A stretch of DNA of 64,000 nucleotides, taken from assembly GCA_026129525.1 (NCBI GenBank), contig JAHCHW010000004.1:186001-250000 (forward strand). The letters run 5' to 3'. Every line of letters starts with the position of its first letter. Within the stretch, counting starts at the first letter, position 1. The position numbers and the translations under genes were made by a program. This document shows, piece by piece, positions 17,396-25,443 of the stretch. A model generated the notes under the pieces. That model saw nothing but the letters and a program-made list of their open reading frames with translations. It was not told the DNA's origin and searched no databases. Origin of the DNA: Chitinophagales bacterium (GTDB lineage Bacteria; Bacteroidota; Bacteroidia; Chitinophagales; LD1).

Positions 17396-20300
17396 ATGCG
17401 AACGGGAAAACTTACTCTACTGATGGTTATGTTACTGACCGTCTTTATGGCGCAAGCGCAATCTACCTGTGTGGATTGGAACGGCTATGTGAATTACAAA
17501 AACACAGGAGGAACCGGCTACTATACTCTTCAAAACGGACTGGAAGAGAATGCTGCACAAACTTATCGTTATTCGGGTCCGGGGAAAATTAATCAGGTAC
17601 GGGTTTACGGAAACTACCCCGGCATTGTAACGGGCGGAGTGCCGATCAGAGTTTCCATTTACAATGTTGATGTAAACGGCAGACCAACAACTACTCTTCA
17701 ATATGCCGATGTAGTATGGTGGTGGTACAACAACCCAGCCGGATACATTACCGTTAGCTTTGGTGCCGGTGTTGATGTGAGCAGCAACTTTGCAGTTGGT
17801 GTTTCCATTCGTCAGGCATTTCCTTTCGGCAATACTTTTCAGGTGCGTTACACCGGTAATGGCGAAGGACAAGGCGAAGATTTAGCCTCGCTTTCCGGCA
17901 CTTCAACCGGTGGCAACTGGGCAAGTGCCATGAGTGAGTTTTCGAAAGATGGCGACTTTTATTTAGTGCCTCAAATGGCTAACTATAATTTGCCTTCGTT
18001 TGAAATTGCTTCGCAATGTGTGAGTGCTGCTACGCCAATAGCTTTTACCAACACTACCCAAATGACCAAAGACAGCATGTTTAACCGCATAGGTTTAGCA
18101 GGCTATTCGGGTAGCAATAAATATTACACATGGGATTTTGGTGATGGTTCCGCTACTACCAACAGTGTTAGCCCTACACACAGTTATGCAACTCCCGGTG
18201 CTTACACGGTAACACTTACCAGTAAAATTGACGGATGGAACGGAGTATGTTCTGAAACGTACTTTATGAATATTTCTGTTGGGTTAGCACTTATTGATTC
18301 TATCATTACACAGGTTTCGTGCAACGGAGGCAACAACGGAAGCGTGAAAGCGAAAGCAAGCGGTGGAGCTACTCCATACAGTTATAGCATTGATGGTGCA
18401 ACTTATCAATCGTCAAATATATTTAGCGGTTTAACTGCCGGTAACTATACCTTGTATGTGAAAGATGCTTTAGGTTGCAGCAGTTCGGTTGCGTTTACTA
18501 TTACACAACCAGCGCCTATTGTATTCGGAGCGCCACAAACTACCAACGCAAGTTGCGGAAACGCCAACGGACAAATTTTAGTTTCGGCAACAGGCGGAAC
18601 AGGACAGATTAAATACAGAAGAGGCAACACCGGATCATTCCAAAACAGCGGATTGTTTACCGGTTTAGCTGCAGGTTCGTACTTGATTACCGCACGCGAT
18701 GCTAACAACTGTACAGCTACAATATTGGTAACCATCAACGACCAGGGTGGCCCTACACTTACAGTTGTAAGCTATACTAACATTAGCTGCTTTGGCGGTA
18801 ACGATGGAACTATTGTATTAAGCGGCAGCGGAGGAACCGGTGCTTTACAATACAGTATTGACGGTGGTGTTTCTTATCAATCCACTTCTTCTTACAACAA
18901 CCTTGCTGCCGGTTCGTACGGTGTGCTGGTAAAAGATGCAGCAGGTTGCAAAAGCGGAACAACCGTTGTGCTTACACAACCTTCGCAGTTAAGAATTACT
19001 GCTTCAACTTTACCTGTAACCTGCAATGGAGGAAGTGACGGACAAGTAAACGTGGTATATGCCATTGGAGGGATTGGTTCGCTTTCATACAGTGTGAACG
19101 GCACCAACTATCAATCGGGCACTAACTTTCAAGGTCTTACTGCCGGAACTTACACCGTTTATGTGAGAGATGTAGCAGGATGCACAGCCACCACTTCGGT
19201 AACTGTTACACAGCCTGCTGCCGTAACAGCAACTGTAACATCAGATAATCCTGATTGTTCTTACTCGTACGATGGAAGTATTTCTGTAACAGGTGCAGGC
19301 GGTTCGGGAAGTTACAGCTACAGTTTGAATGGTCTTAATTACCAACCTTATGGAGTATTCTTAAACTTACCCGGTGGTAACTACACAGTGTATGTGAGAG
19401 ATTCGAAAGGATGTATTTACACTACTACAAGAACGCTCACTGCTCCTACCGAAGTTACCGGAACAGTTCTTACCACTAACTCAACCTGTGGTAACAACAA
19501 CGGCAGTATTTTAACTACTGCATCGGGTGGTTCAGGTTCGGGCTATGAGTACAGCATTGACGGAATCAACTTCAACACCAGTGGTGCTTTCAACAATCTT
19601 TCATCTGGCACTTACTATGTAATTATTAAAGATGGTGCCGGTTGCGTGAAAGTGGTTTCAGGAGTTATTTATGATTCTAACGGTCCGGTTATTGCCAGCA
19701 CCAGCCATACCAATGTGGCTTGCAATGGCGGCAGCGATGGCAGCATAACCGTTAATACCGTAACAGGCGGCACCGGAGTATTGCAATATGGCTTGAACGG
19801 TTCTTACTGGCAAACTTCCACTTCGTTCTCGGGGCTTTCAGCAGGTAACTATACCGTAATGGTAAAGGACGCTAACGGCTGTATTGGTTTTACCAATGTT
19901 ATCTTAACCGAGCCAGCAGCGTTTGTAATAAACACTACCGTACAGGATTTGACTTGTAATGGTGAAAATACCGGCAAGGTAACCGTAAGTGCCATTGGCG
20001 GTGCAGGTACCTTGGCTTACAGCATCAACGAAGGCTTGTCGTATCAGTCAAGCAATATTTTCAACAACTTGTATGCAGGCATTTACAACATTCGTGTGCG
20101 CGATGCAGCAGGTTGTATTGGCAGCAAGAGCATTACCGTTACCGAACCTACCATGATAACCGTTGTAACCGGAGTGTTGAACGTAACCTGCCACGGACAG
20201 GGTAACGGAGTAATTTCTGTTCTTTCATCGGGTGGTACAGGTGTAAAAACTTACAGTTTGAACGGCACTACTTATCAAACAGCCGGTACGTTTACTAACC

Positions 20301-21085
20301 TTTCGGGAGGTAACTACACTATCTATGTAAAAGATGCTGCAAACTGTGTAGTGAGCAAAAATATCACCGTTACAGAGCCATCAGCCATGAATTTATCGGT
20401 AGTTGTTTCTGATGTTTCGTGTGCAGGCGGTAACGATGGAGTTATCAATCTTTCGGTTGCAGGCGGTGCAGGCGGTTATGAATTTAACTGGAGCGGAGGC
20501 TCGGCAGCAGAAGATTTGTTTAACCTTTATGCAGGCTCTTACACAGTTACTGTTTCCGATGCCAACGGATGCACTATCAGTTCACCGTTTGTAGTTTCGC
20601 AGCCTGCTCTTCCGCTTATTATTAACGGAACCGTAACCGGAAGCACAAACAACGATGGCGAAATTGACATTACCGTTACAGGCGGAACTTCGCCTTACAC
20701 TTTCCATTGGTCGAATGGTGAGTTGGTAGAAGATATTGCCGGCTTAAGCCCGGGAACTTACACTATTGAAGTAACAGATAATAAAGGCTGTGCTACTTCA
20801 AACATTTTCACTGTTCCTAACTTAACCGGTATTATCACCTTAGCCGATGGTAAAAATGTTGCGCTGTATCCGAATCCGGCAAACCATGTAACCATTGTTG
20901 AGGTGAACGGTGCCGAAATGAAAAGATTAGAAGTGCTGAACATGTTGGGACAGACCGTATTTATGTCGAACACCCAAACAGCAAAAGTTGAAATCAACAC
21001 TTCCGACCTACAGGAAGGCGCTTACATTGTAAAATTGCTGGTGAACAACACTATTGTTACAAAACAATTACAGGTTATTCATTAG
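17396..21085 (+). CDS. SprB-repeat surface protein with PKD domain and T9SS sorting domain
   Basis: A 1,229-residue T9SS-exported protein. Order: signal peptide (MRTGKLTLLMVMLLTVFMAQAQ), an unrecognised N-terminal domain (25-220), a PKD domain (YYTWDFGDGSATTNSVSP, about 245-300), eleven SprB-type repeats of 75-78 residues (about 300-1140), and a C-terminal sorting domain starting LYPNPANHV. Each repeat follows a pattern such as V-x-C-N-G-G-x-D-G, then YSIDG-x-x-YQ, then GNYTVYVKDA-x-GC, then TVTQP. SprB is the mobile gliding adhesin of flavobacteria; this protein is much shorter and more likely a fixed or released adhesin. It is flanked by terminators on both sides and is probably monocistronic. 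Confidence 0.92.
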   Translation: MRTGKLTLLMVMLLTVFMAQAQSTCVDWNGYVNYKNTGGTGYYTLQNGLEENAAQTYRYSGPGKINQVRVYGNYPGIVTGGVPIRVSIYNVDVNGRPTTTLQYADVVWWWYNNPAGYITVSFGAGVDVSSNFAVGVSIRQAFPFGNTFQVRYTGNGEGQGEDLASLSGTSTGGNWASAMSEFSKDGDFYLVPQMANYNLPSFEIASQCVSAATPIAFTNTTQMTKDSMFNRIGLAGYSGSNKYYTWDFGDGSATTNSVSPTHSYATPGAYTVTLTSKIDGWNGVCSETYFMNISVGLALIDSIITQVSCNGGNNGSVKAKASGGATPYSYSIDGATYQSSNIFSGLTAGNYTLYVKDALGCSSSVAFTITQPAPIVFGAPQTTNASCGNANGQILVSATGGTGQIKYRRGNTGSFQNSGLFTGLAAGSYLITARDANNCTATILVTINDQGGPTLTVVSYTNISCFGGNDGTIVLSGSGGTGALQYSIDGGVSYQSTSSYNNLAAGSYGVLVKDAAGCKSGTTVVLTQPSQLRITASTLPVTCNGGSDGQVNVVYAIGGIGSLSYSVNGTNYQSGTNFQGLTAGTYTVYVRDVAGCTATTSVTVTQPAAVTATVTSDNPDCSYSYDGSISVTGAGGSGSYSYSLNGLNYQPYGVFLNLPGGNYTVYVRDSKGCIYTTTRTLTAPTEVTGTVLTTNSTCGNNNGSILTTASGGSGSGYEYSIDGINFNTSGAFNNLSSGTYYVIIKDGAGCVKVVSGVIYDSNGPVIASTSHTNVACNGGSDGSITVNTVTGGTGVLQYGLNGSYWQTSTSFSGLSAGNYTVMVKDANGCIGFTNVILTEPAAFVINTTVQDLTCNGENTGKVTVSAIGGAGTLAYSINEGLSYQSSNIFNNLYAGIYNIRVRDAAGCIGSKSITVTEPTMITVVTGVLNVTCHGQGNGVISVLSSGGTGVKTYSLNGTTYQTAGTFTNLSGGNYTIYVKDAANCVVSKNITVTEPSAMNLSVVVSDVSCAGGNDGVINLSVAGGAGGYEFNWSGGSAAEDLFNLYAGSYTVTVSDANGCTISSPFVVSQPALPLIINGTVTGSTNNDGEIDITVTGGTSPYTFHWSNGELVEDIAGLSPGTYTIEVTDNKGCATSNIFTVPNLTGIITLADGKNVALYPNPANHVTIVEVNGAEMKRLEVLNMLGQTVFMSNTQTAKVEINTSDLQEGAYIVKLLVNNTIVTKQLQVIH
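18295..20820 (+). repeat. Eleven tandem SprB-type repeats (coding)
   Basis: Repeat units of about 225-235 bases encode homologous 75-78 residue modules. They are diverged at DNA level (no long identical runs), so they are old duplications. The last two units have lost YSIDG-type strands in favour of WSGG and WSNG. Confidence 0.85.
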
Positions 21086-21100
21086 TAGCGTAGTTTAGGT

Positions 21101-21127
21101 AAAGGCTCTGCCAAGTGCGGAGCCTTT
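21101..21127 (+). terminator. Hairpin after the SprB-repeat gene
   Basis: AAAGGCTC (21101-21108) pairs with GAGCCTTT (21120-21127) around an 11-base loop, 16 bases after the stop codon. The T-run afterwards is poor, so it may act together with the next hairpin. Confidence 0.6.
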
Positions 21128-21150
21128 GCTCTTTGTAATAAAACTGAAAG

Positions 21151-21172
21151 TCCCGCGATGAGCGGGATTTTT
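21151..21172 (+). terminator. Intrinsic terminator after the SprB-repeat gene
   Basis: TCCCGC (21151-21156), loop gatga, GCGGGA (21162-21167), then TTTTT. Classic Rho-independent form. Confidence 0.8.
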
Positions 21173-21283
21173 AGTTTTAAGCCGAACTTGTTTTTGGCTG
21201 TTTGTGAGCAACGTCATAGAGCAAAAGAAAACATCTAAAGCAATTTGTTTTTACTTAGTTTTCAATTTTGAAACATACCCTTA

Positions 21284-22393
21284 ATGAAAAGAAACATACT
21301 TCTGCTTTGGCTGTCCGTTTGTTCTGCCAGTTTTTTGTCTGCACAAATTACTATTGACCAAAACGACTTTGCTAACCCGGGCGATACGGCACGCATGAGC
21401 GTAGCGGTTTGGAATCCGCTGCTTAATTTTTCGGCAACGGGCGCTAACCACACATGGGATTTTTCGCAACTGCAATGGCAAAGCCAGTATGTTGATACAT
21501 TTTTAAATCCCATTTACACCGGTCCGATTTATGCATTCGTTTTTTCTAACTTGCCTACCAATCCTTACCGCTCAAATATTGCCAAACGGGAGGATAATAT
21601 TTTGACCTCTATTCCAATTGTATCAACCGTTTTTACAAACCCCTACAATTTTTATTACAAAACGGCTGCTTCGTACAGGCAAAAGGGAATAGGGATGCGG
21701 GTATCGGGATTTCCTACCGCGGTACCTATGAAACATACCGATACGCTGTACCGTTTTCCGATGGAGTTTGGAAATGAAGACAGTTCATGGTCGGACTATG
21801 CTGTAGTAATTCCGCAGCTTGGTGCCTATGCACACAAACAACACCGCGTAAATAAAGTAGATGGATGGGGAACACTTACCACACCTTTCGGCACATTCGA
21901 TGTGTTGCGTGTACGAACCGAAATACGCGGCTCCGATTCACTGTATATTGATACGCTTGATTTCGGCTTTAGAGTAGATAATGACATACAGCGCGAATAC
22001 AAGTGGTTTGGAAAAAATCAAATGGAACCGCTGCTGCAAATAAATACACAGGCAGGCATTTTGGGGCAGTTTCAGAATTTCGAATTTGTAACACGGATTG
22101 TTTACCGCGACAGTGTTCGCTTTGATGTAACCTCTATTGGCGATGCAGCAGCAAACGAAATTGCTTTTTCGGTTTATCCGAATCCGAGCAACGGATGGTT
22201 TTTTGTTTCGGTGCCCGATAATGCCGGGAAAGCATCCATCACCTTATCCGATTTGAGCGGAAGGGTGCTGTTTAGTAAAGAAATGAGTTCAAGTTTAGAA
22301 GCCGTTGATGCTTCGCAACTGCCAAAAGGCATTTACCTGCTTACACTGCAAACCGAAACAGCTCGTGCACATAAAAAAATAGCGGTAGAATAA
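21284..22393 (+). CDS. Secreted protein with T9SS sorting domain, unknown function
   Basis: A 369-residue protein with signal peptide (MKRNILLLWLSVCSASFLSAQ) and a C-terminal sorting domain starting FSVYPNPSNGWFF and ending with ARAHKKIAVE. The body has segments shared by Bacteroidota secreted proteins (HTWDFSQLQW near 49, TLTTPFGTFDVLRVRTE near 195) but no enzymatic motif that I recognise. It runs tail-to-tail with the DUF4397 lipoprotein gene, 20 bases apart. Confidence 0.82.
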   Translation: MKRNILLLWLSVCSASFLSAQITIDQNDFANPGDTARMSVAVWNPLLNFSATGANHTWDFSQLQWQSQYVDTFLNPIYTGPIYAFVFSNLPTNPYRSNIAKREDNILTSIPIVSTVFTNPYNFYYKTAASYRQKGIGMRVSGFPTAVPMKHTDTLYRFPMEFGNEDSSWSDYAVVIPQLGAYAHKQHRVNKVDGWGTLTTPFGTFDVLRVRTEIRGSDSLYIDTLDFGFRVDNDIQREYKWFGKNQMEPLLQINTQAGILGQFQNFEFVTRIVYRDSVRFDVTSIGDAAANEIAFSVYPNPSNGWFFVSVPDNAGKASITLSDLSGRVLFSKEMSSSLEAVDASQLPKGIYLLTLQTETARAHKKIAVE

Positions 22394-22413
22394 TGTGTAA
22401 CTGTAGTAACAAC

Positions 22414-23109
22414 TCAATGTGCTGCCCAGCCAAGTTGTAAGGGGAAAGAAACCGAATCGGAAAAAGTGCCCACCGCATAAACATCCAGTATGCGATTATC
22501 GCTAATACCCATACCGGGTAAGGAAAGATAAGTTTGACCTGTAAGATGATTTTTTAAAGTAACCGTATAGGTAGCGGCAGTTAAGGTAATAATCGAGTCA
22601 ATGGCGGTGGTGCTGTCGGTGGCAAAATAAGTTCGGTTAAAGCCGATAGTATCGTTATTAAAAAACAAATCAAGTGCAGGCGCTTCGTTACTGAAATGCA
22701 TAAAGCGCACTTTAAATTTTCCGGGCGCGGGCCAATCAACCGAATCGCTGAGCAGCGTTGTTTTACGTACGGCATAGTCATGGTACATTACAAAGGTGTA
22801 GTGCCGCCCCACACGCCAATTGGTGTAACTGCCCCCGGCTACTACTTCTCCCGTTGCCGGATTCTTTATTTGAATCACTAGAGGTTCTCCGGCTTCCAGT
22901 TCGGCAGTATGCGAGTTCGTGTTAAGCGTATAGCCAATAAACTCGGCACGCTTACTCCCTTGCAGGTAATAATCCAAATACGGTGAATGCACCGATGCAT
23001 TTATAAACTGCACTTTTACTTTTTGCAGATTTTTCTTTTTACAAGCCGATGTTGAGAGTAAAGCAATAAGAATTGCGGGAATGAGCAGAATTGCGCTAAG
23101 TTTTTTCAT
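22414..23109 (-). CDS. DUF4397 domain lipoprotein
   Basis: A 231-residue lipoprotein: signal sequence ending in the lipobox STSAC (cysteine at about 23), then KKK. A cysteine followed by charged residues usually means export to the outer membrane or surface in this phylum. The DUF4397 domain shows the repeated pattern VKVQFINASVHSPYLDYYL and VRFMHFSNEAPALDLFF, which are the two halves of a beta-sandwich seen in secreted Bacteroidota proteins. Function unknown. Confidence 0.85.
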   Translation of the reverse strand: MKKLSAILLIPAILIALLSTSACKKKNLQKVKVQFINASVHSPYLDYYLQGSKRAEFIGYTLNTNSHTAELEAGEPLVIQIKNPATGEVVAGGSYTNWRVGRHYTFVMYHDYAVRKTTLLSDSVDWPAPGKFKVRFMHFSNEAPALDLFFNNDTIGFNRTYFATDSTTAIDSIITLTAATYTVTLKNHLTGQTYLSLPGMGISDNRILDVYAVGTFSDSVSFPLQLGWAAH

Positions 23110-23154
23110 AGGAATTGATGTTGGACTAGCGACAAAGCTACTTGTTTACAATAC

Positions 23155-23532
23155 TTACCGCGAAATATAAATAGAGCAATATTTGGAAGTCATTATAAAA
23201 TAGTTGTCCGTTTTTTCGAACGAACCGAAATTCTGAAAATTAAAATCGAAAGATATTTCCCCTCTTTCCGGGTTTATGGTAATTTTTTCGGCATACCCGG
23301 GCTCATCTAACAGCGCCATACTTTTAGTGCTACTGCCTTTGTATTTATAGGTACCGTAATTGTCGCCCTCCTTAAAGTCGAAGTAATGCACCTGTTTGTA
23401 TTTAACCAACTCATTATCGCGCCACGAAATTCTGATGGAGGGGTCGCCATAATGAGTAGTGAGAGCATAATCTACTTTCATTTCCCCCTTTATACACTTA
23501 CCGCGCATGGTAGCAATGCCTGAGCCTTTCAT
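23155..23532 (-). CDS. Hypothetical protein, in frame with the upstream secreted protein
   Basis: A 125-residue frame starting MKGSGIATMRGKCIKGEMKV, without a signal peptide, and beta-rich (VDYALTTHYGDPSIRISW, KITINPERGEISFDFNF). I do not recognise it. It starts four codons after, and in the same frame as, the TAA of the preceding gene, so it may be the second half of a protein split by a nonsense codon, or a separate small gene translated by coupling. Confidence 0.5.
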   Translation of the reverse strand: MKGSGIATMRGKCIKGEMKVDYALTTHYGDPSIRISWRDNELVKYKQVHYFDFKEGDNYGTYKYKGSSTKSMALLDEPGYAEKITINPERGEISFDFNFQNFGSFEKTDNYFIMTSKYCSIYISR

Positions 23533-23541
23533 ACCTTCGAG

Positions 23542-24294
23542 TTACTTCATAATAGAGGAATTGTAGTGCGTGTAATTTTCTTGCAGGTTTTCAACTTTTA
23601 GGGTGTACTTACCGCTTAGTGTAATCATAGGTGCCTGTCGCGAATTGAGATAACCCAAACTCATACCTTTTATTTCGCGCACAGTGTTGTCGTTAATACT
23701 CAGCACCCAACGGTCTTCGGTTCGGGTTAAAGAAAATTTATTGGCAGCACCTTGCTTAAAGCCGGGTATGGCAGCCATGTTGGGGGCTTCAGCAGCCATT
23801 ACTTTGCCCCATGTTTTGTCTTTGGCAAGAGCAGGGCAACTGTAGCAAATGCGATCGGTATAGGGCGTGTTGCCACCTTCGGCATATAGAGTTCCGTTTG
23901 CTTTAATGCGTATGGATAAAATTGATACGGAATCTTTGTATTCAAAGTCCTGATGCGGAACCGCCAAAAAAGAAAGTTGAAAAAAGTCGTTGGGCGAAGA
24001 AGTTGCTTCGAAGGTAAAATTGAACGACATACTAAGGTTACGGATGCTGTGTTCGTATTCGCTTCGCGGAAACAAGTCGGCAACATTGTAAGTGTGAGCG
24101 GCTTTGTCGGTATGGGAAAACGACACCGATGTTCCGTTGGTTTCATACTTAATGGCTGCGGGTTTTTCCGAAAGGGCTTTAAATTCTTCGACTTTAAAAT
24201 AGTTGTTGGTGTAGGTTATGTCGTCTTCCTTTTGAACCTGAGCGAAAACAGAGAACGCACTTGTAAGCAGTAAAATGAATGTGATTTTTTTCAT
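23542..24294 (-). CDS. Hypothetical secreted protein, LamG/concanavalin-like
   Basis: A 250-residue exported protein with signal peptide (MKKITFILLLTSAFSVFAQ). The mature part looks like a jelly-roll sandwich: alternating strands such as LSMSFNFTFEATSS, SILSIRIKANGTLY, FSLTRTEDRWVLSINDNTV and KYTLKVENLQ. This is the pattern of LamG-like domains, but I see no definite family signature. The frame ends in IMK then TAA (23542-23544), and continues after the stop with LEG and the next frame's ATG. Confidence 0.65.
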   Translation of the reverse strand: MKKITFILLLTSAFSVFAQVQKEDDITYTNNYFKVEEFKALSEKPAAIKYETNGTSVSFSHTDKAAHTYNVADLFPRSEYEHSIRNLSMSFNFTFEATSSPNDFFQLSFLAVPHQDFEYKDSVSILSIRIKANGTLYAEGGNTPYTDRICYSCPALAKDKTWGKVMAAEAPNMAAIPGFKQGAANKFSLTRTEDRWVLSINDNTVREIKGMSLGYLNSRQAPMITLSGKYTLKVENLQENYTHYNSSIMK

Positions 24295-24521
24295 TTAAGG
24301 GAGTTTGAGCAAATATAGAAAAGCGGTTGAGCCGGGTTTCGGTTTATGAAAAGATGGATTAACTGTTAGGACTGTTCTGACGGTTATAGAAAAGTTGATA
24401 AAGAAATCGGAGTACGCTATTCATCTTTTGCGACACAACAGGGTTCATGGTCCCATTAGCAGTCTTTGCAGCATGCAGATTAGCGGCTTGTACACAAGTT
24501 CAATTGTATGCTTAACCATTT
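24295..24521. other. Intergenic region, nothing recognised
   Basis: 227 bases between the NAD kinase stop and the start of the LamG-like gene, both on the minus strand. No tRNA, hairpin with T-run or coding frame could be supported. Confidence 0.5.
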
Positions 24522-25394
24522 TTAGTTCCGTTGGTCGCTGCCCCAATTAAGTTTGCTTTTTAGGGCAGAAAGAAAACTTTGGTCCGTAAGCCTTACGATG
24601 TTGGCATGGAAGTTTGCCCGTTTAACGGCTAACTGCCAACTGGAATCAATTGCGGCAACACGGGCATCAAGAGTACATAAAAAACTATCCCCCCGTCCGG
24701 TTACTTCAAAAGAAAGCACCACATCATCGTTTACCACCATAGGGCGCACATTGAGGTTATGCGGTGCTACCGGTGTAATTACAAAGTTGGCGGAGTTCGG
24801 GTAAATAATAGGACCACCGCAGCTAAGCGAGTAGCCTGTTGAACCGGTGGGGGTAGAAATAATCAACCCATCTGCCCAATAAGTGTTCAGCAACTCGCCA
24901 TTCAGGTACGCATTTACGGTAATCATCGAAGACTGGTCTCTACGCTGTATGGTCATATCGTTGAGTGCAAAACTGTCTTCAAAAAGCGGCTTATTGGTTT
25001 GCAGTTCGAGCAGGGTTCGTTTTTCAATCATATAACCGCCACGGTCAATGGCATCAATGGCATTTTGCAATTGCTCTTTACCAATGCTTGCCAAAAAACC
25101 CAATCTGCCAAAGTTGATGCCGAGTATGGGAATGCCGCTGTCTTTTACCATTACTACGGCATCCAGCATAGTTCCGTCTCCTCCCAAACTGAGCACCACT
25201 TCAGTTTCATTTTTTATTTGATGGAAATCGGAAAAAGTAGCGGCATCGGTTTCAACCGAAATATCGTTGCGGAGTAATTTCATGTAGGCTTCTTCCACCA
25301 CAAATTTTCTTCCGCGTTGTTTCAGGTAATCGAAAAGTTGCTGTATGTGCGCTTTGTTTTTGTAGCTGAAAGATTTTCCGTAAACGGCTATCAT
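24522..25394 (-). CDS. nadK: NAD kinase
   Basis: Cytosolic enzyme phosphorylating NAD to NADP. Key motifs: GGDGTMLDAV at residues 71-80 (catalytic Asp73), FALNDMTIQRRD (NE/D motif, about 142-153), and STPTGSTGYSLSCGGP, the NAD-binding glycine-rich segment. Length 290, normal. The C-terminal beta-sandwich follows with VVLSFEVTGRG. It lies 49 bases downstream of the DUF5686 gene on the same strand. Confidence 0.96.
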   Translation of the reverse strand: MIAVYGKSFSYKNKAHIQQLFDYLKQRGRKFVVEEAYMKLLRNDISVETDAATFSDFHQIKNETEVVLSLGGDGTMLDAVVMVKDSGIPILGINFGRLGFLASIGKEQLQNAIDAIDRGGYMIEKRTLLELQTNKPLFEDSFALNDMTIQRRDQSSMITVNAYLNGELLNTYWADGLIISTPTGSTGYSLSCGGPIIYPNSANFVITPVAPHNLNVRPMVVNDDVVLSFEVTGRGDSFLCTLDARVAAIDSSWQLAVKRANFHANIVRLTDQSFLSALKSKLNWGSDQRN

Positions 25395-25443
25395 GCTGTG
25401 AATTTAATCGTGAATAGTTAACAATCAATTCGCGCTTTGCCCA

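Noticed and set aside
17396..21085. SprB-repeat DNA as a CRISPR-like array
   Set aside because: Repeats are coding, diverged and 225 bases or more long, without spacers.
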